A stretch of 64,000 nt of DNA, from the NCBI GenBank assembly GCA_022605955.1, contig JAKCOZ010000011.1, positions 8,065,990 through 8,129,989 of the forward strand, in the 5' to 3' direction. Each line of letters begins with the position of its first letter. Positions within the stretch are counted from its first letter, which is position 1. Below are positions 61,256-64,000 of this stretch, one piece after another. The position numbers were made by a program, and so were the translations under genes. The notes beneath the pieces were generated by a model. That model ran no database searches and was not told the DNA's origin. It saw only the letters and a program-made list of their open reading frames with translations. The stretch is from Rallus limicola (taxonomy: Eukaryota > Chordata > Aves > Gruiformes > Rallidae).

Positions 61256-61984
61256 CATAGAATCACAGAATTGTAGGGGTTGGAAGGGACCTCGAGAGAT
61301 CATTGGGTCCAACCCCCCTGCCAAAGCAGCTCCCTAGCTCATATTGCACAGATAGGTGTCCAGATGGGTCTTGAATATTTCCAGAAATGGAGACTCCAAC
61401 ACACCCCTGGGCAGCCTGTCCCAGTGCTCTGTCATCCTCACTGTGTAAAAGTTCTTCTGCATGTTGGTGCGGAACTTCCTGTGCTCCAACTTGCAGCCAT
61501 TGCCCCTTGTCCTGTCTCCACAGACCACTGAAAAGGGGCTGGCCAATTCCCTCTGTGTCCCATGCTTAAGATAATTATAAACAATTAAGTTCCCCCTTTG
61601 TCTTTTCTTCTCAAGACTGAACAGTCCCAGCTCACTCAGCCTTTCCTCGTAGGGGAGATGTTCCAGGCCCTTAATCATCTTTGTAGCCCTTCTTTGGACT
61701 CTCTCTAGGAGATCCCTGTCATTTTTATACCAGGGAGCCCAGAACTGGACACAATACTCCAGGTGGGGCCTGACCAGAGCAGAGCAGAGGGGCAGGATCA
61801 CCTCCTTTGACCTGCTGGCCACACTCCTCCTGATGCACCCCAGGATCCCATTGGCTCTCTTAGCCCCCAGGGCACACTGATGGCTCATGGTCAACCTGTC
61901 ATCCACCAGGACCCCCAGGTCCTTCTCCACAGAGCTCTTCTCCAGCAGGTCACCCTTATGGGTCCCTCCTGACTCAGGATGCTC
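61256..61984 (-). mobile_element. CR1 LINE with open ORF2 C-terminus
   Basis: Minus-oriented CR1 starting ATAGAATCACAGAATTG. On the minus strand a 218-codon frame (61990-61334) is open from near the 5' break to the 3' UTR, with landmarks [27 protein letters not shown] and [15 protein letters not shown] of the ORF2 C-terminal part. Lack of stops suggests a fairly recent insertion. It is 5'-truncated and lacks the polymerase core. Confidence 0.95.
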
Positions 61985-62509
61985 TATCATTCCATGATCC
62001 TATACTACTAAGAGTAATGAGACCACTTCTCAATGTTGAAAACTTTGGAGAGGGATGTGCAGGCACTTGGAAGTCACCATGGTCTAACACAGGAGACTGG
62101 GGGCAGGAAAAACTAAGGCTGTTGCTGAGAGAGCATGGGTAAATGAAGGACTTCTTCCATTTCAGTTCAGCTGTAATCTGGATCAATAATGACCTTTCCT
62201 ATAGGTTATGTGAGGTGCAATGCTGAAAGTGTGCCAAGTATTATTTGGGAATAAATGTTGTGAGAGAACTGCAGGCAGTTCATCAAAACATTTAGAAAAG
62301 ATCACATGAAAAAAACCACCACCACACACACTCAAAACCTTGGAGACTTTGGACTGAAAGACCTTCCCTTCTGTGCTGTGACATGGAGAAGGCCGACTCC
62401 CTGGCCTGTTTTCTCACTGTGCCCTATCCCAAGCTCCTCATTACTTCAGTTGCACAGGTACATCTTTCTTAGCTTTTTATAGCATTGCGTCAAATGTGGG
62501 GCTCCTTGT

Positions 62510-62930
62510 CATAGAACCACAGAATCCTTAAGGTTGGAAAAGACCTCTAAGATCATCAAGTTCAGCTGTCTGTCCAACACGCCCATGTCAACTAAACCCG
62601 AAGTGCCACATCTACATATTTTTTGAATGGCTACTGGGATGGTGACTCCACCACCTTTCTGGGCAGCCTGTTCCAATGTCTGACTACTCTTTCAGTGAAT
62701 AAACTTTTCCTAATAACCAATAACCTCTCCTGACACAACTGCCCATTTCCTCTTGTCCTATTGCTTGTTACTTGGGAGAAGAGACCAAGCCCCACCTCAC
62801 TACAACCTCCTTTCAGGTAGTTATAGAGACTGATAAGGTCTCTTCTCAGCCTCCTTTTTCCCTGACTTAACAACCCCGGTTACCTCAGCCAATCCTCATC
62901 AGACTTCTGTTCATCCAACATCTTCCCATA
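62510..62930 (-). mobile_element. CR1 LINE fragment
   Basis: Minus-oriented: CATAGAACCACAGAATCC, GGTTGGAAAAGACCTC, CTGGGCAGCCTGTTCCAATG and AGTGAATAAACTTTTCC. It is a divergent subtype with a broken frame. Confidence 0.9.
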
Positions 62931-63442
62931 CAGTCATAGATGTCAATCCAAGAGCCCTCAGGAGAGAATGCAGGGTGTTTTCAGGGAGCTTGGTGTCTTA
63001 TGGCCCTTCTTTCACCCCTATAAATCACTTTGGGAATTCTGGAGTCTCACATTATCTCTGCCTGGCCAGCTCAGCTCAGCTGAGACTTGTCTAGGAGTCT
63101 GGAAGTTGCTATGGTTTTGTGTTCATCCCACTGCTGTCAGCAGGTACATCTATGCACCCAGGCTCACAATCTGACATGGCTGGCACTGACAGAACTGCTG
63201 AATGAAGCTTCTGGATGTGGTAAATGTGCTCACCCATCTCAATGACTTCACAGATGGCCAAAGGATGAGTTTTTTTTGGAATCACATGGGAAATACTTCC
63301 TCCTGAGCTGTGATTTGGACACAAACTTCTCAGCCAGTGTAAACCAGGTTCCATCATCACGATGACAAGCTCGTGGGCTGAGCTGGCCCTAGGCAGGTGA
63401 AAACTTCCTCTACATTAAAACAGAGATCCAAGTCCATGATGG

Positions 63443-63623
63443 AGAAGAGTTGTCAGGACATGGAATAGGCTGCCCAGGGAGGGGGTTGAGTCCCCATCCC
63501 TGGATGTGTTTAACAGATGGGTAGATGAGGTACTTAGGGATATGGTTTAGCATAGGACAGGAATGGTTGGACTCAATGATCTTAAAGGTCTTTTCCAACC
63601 TTGTGATTTTGGGATTCAGTGAA
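63443..63623 (+). mobile_element. CR1 LINE 3' fragment
   Basis: Plus-oriented: GGAATAGGCTGCCCAGGGAGG, GTTTAACAGATGGGTAGATG, GGAATGGTTGGACTCAATGATC and a faded tail. It is the same subtype as the inverted copies at 5222 and 36103. Confidence 0.92.
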
Positions 63624-64000
63624 GTGGTACTGAGCTCCCACCTCTTCTTGAAGGTGCCACAGCTGCAGGACCATTCTCCCTCTGTTGTTCATTCAGCTCC
63701 ATGTCGTGTCAGGCTGTGTCTTTAGAGCCTAACTTCTCAGGTGCAATACAGCAGAAAGTCTCCTCCCGTGCCTCAGGGACAGAGGGACACGCTGCGGCTC
63801 CGTCTCCAGAGTGAGCAGCTGGCATCTGGTTCATGCTGCAGATTTAGCGCTTAATGGTGCGCAAGTGATCCGATTTCACACTTGAAGCCTACAGCATATA
63901 CCCACTTGTGTACATGGAATGCTCAGCACTCTTGTCGGTACCTGGGCTGTGGTCTTGCAGGGAGCTAAAGTTAAACATTAAAATAATAAAAATAAAAAAT

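Larger units (their letters stand above)
58291..64000. other. CR1-rich region downstream of WDCP copy 2
   Basis: Seven CR1 fragments occupy much of this 5.7 kb. Between them I see no host exon. MFSD2B, the expected convergent neighbour from mammalian order, would be on the minus strand; none of its exons was recognised. Confidence 0.6.

Overview
The window looks like nuclear DNA of a bird. It carries about twenty CR1 LINE fragments with the avian-type ATTCTGTG tail, long AT-rich introns, two compact CpG islands, and protein-coding exons split by GT-AG introns. Nothing bacterial, organellar or CRISPR-like was seen. The species cannot be told from the sequence alone.

Three genes can be supported. 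At the left end is the start of FKBP1B (FKBP12.6) on the minus strand: coding exon 1 at 3554-3590 and exon 2 at 775-822, with the rest beyond position 1. It starts in a CpG island (about 2.88-4.24 kb). Facing away from it, on the plus strand, are two complete head-to-tail copies of WDCP (C2orf44, the WD-repeat and coiled-coil protein). Copy 1 has coding exons 19701-21617, 31014-31134 and 34632-34798 (734 residues). Copy 2 has exons 50389-52248, 54824-54941 and 57654-57925 (749 residues). The exon phases (0, then 1) are the same in both, every frame is open and every splice site is canonical, so this is a segmental tandem duplication and not a retrocopy. WDCP next to and divergent from FKBP1B matches the mammalian order as I recall it; mammals have one WDCP there.

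The copies have drifted apart. Their N-terminal WD regions are very alike, their middle linkers are not, and their C-termini are unrelated after the shared last-exon core. Copy 2 ends in about three 17-residue repeats (51-nt period), keeps an SH3-type PxxPxR motif, has its own CpG island (about 46.95-48.15 kb) with a ZNF143/THAP11-type site, and has a short upstream frame overlapping its start codon. Copy 1 has long introns full of old repeats.

Layout: 1-3.6 kb FKBP1B 5' part; 2.9-4.2 kb CpG island 1; 4.3-19.7 kb presumed 5' region of copy 1, with CR1s, an old MIR-type SINE and two puzzling acidic exon-like frames on the minus strand near 8.0-8.3 kb; 19.7-34.8 kb WDCP copy 1; 34.8-46 kb mostly unannotatable AT-rich sequence; 46-50.4 kb CR1, CpG island 2 and the 5' region of copy 2; 50.4-58.3 kb WDCP copy 2 with a likely poly(A) signal; 58.6-64 kb CR1-rich intergenic DNA. 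MFSD2B, expected next by mammalian order, was not recognised.
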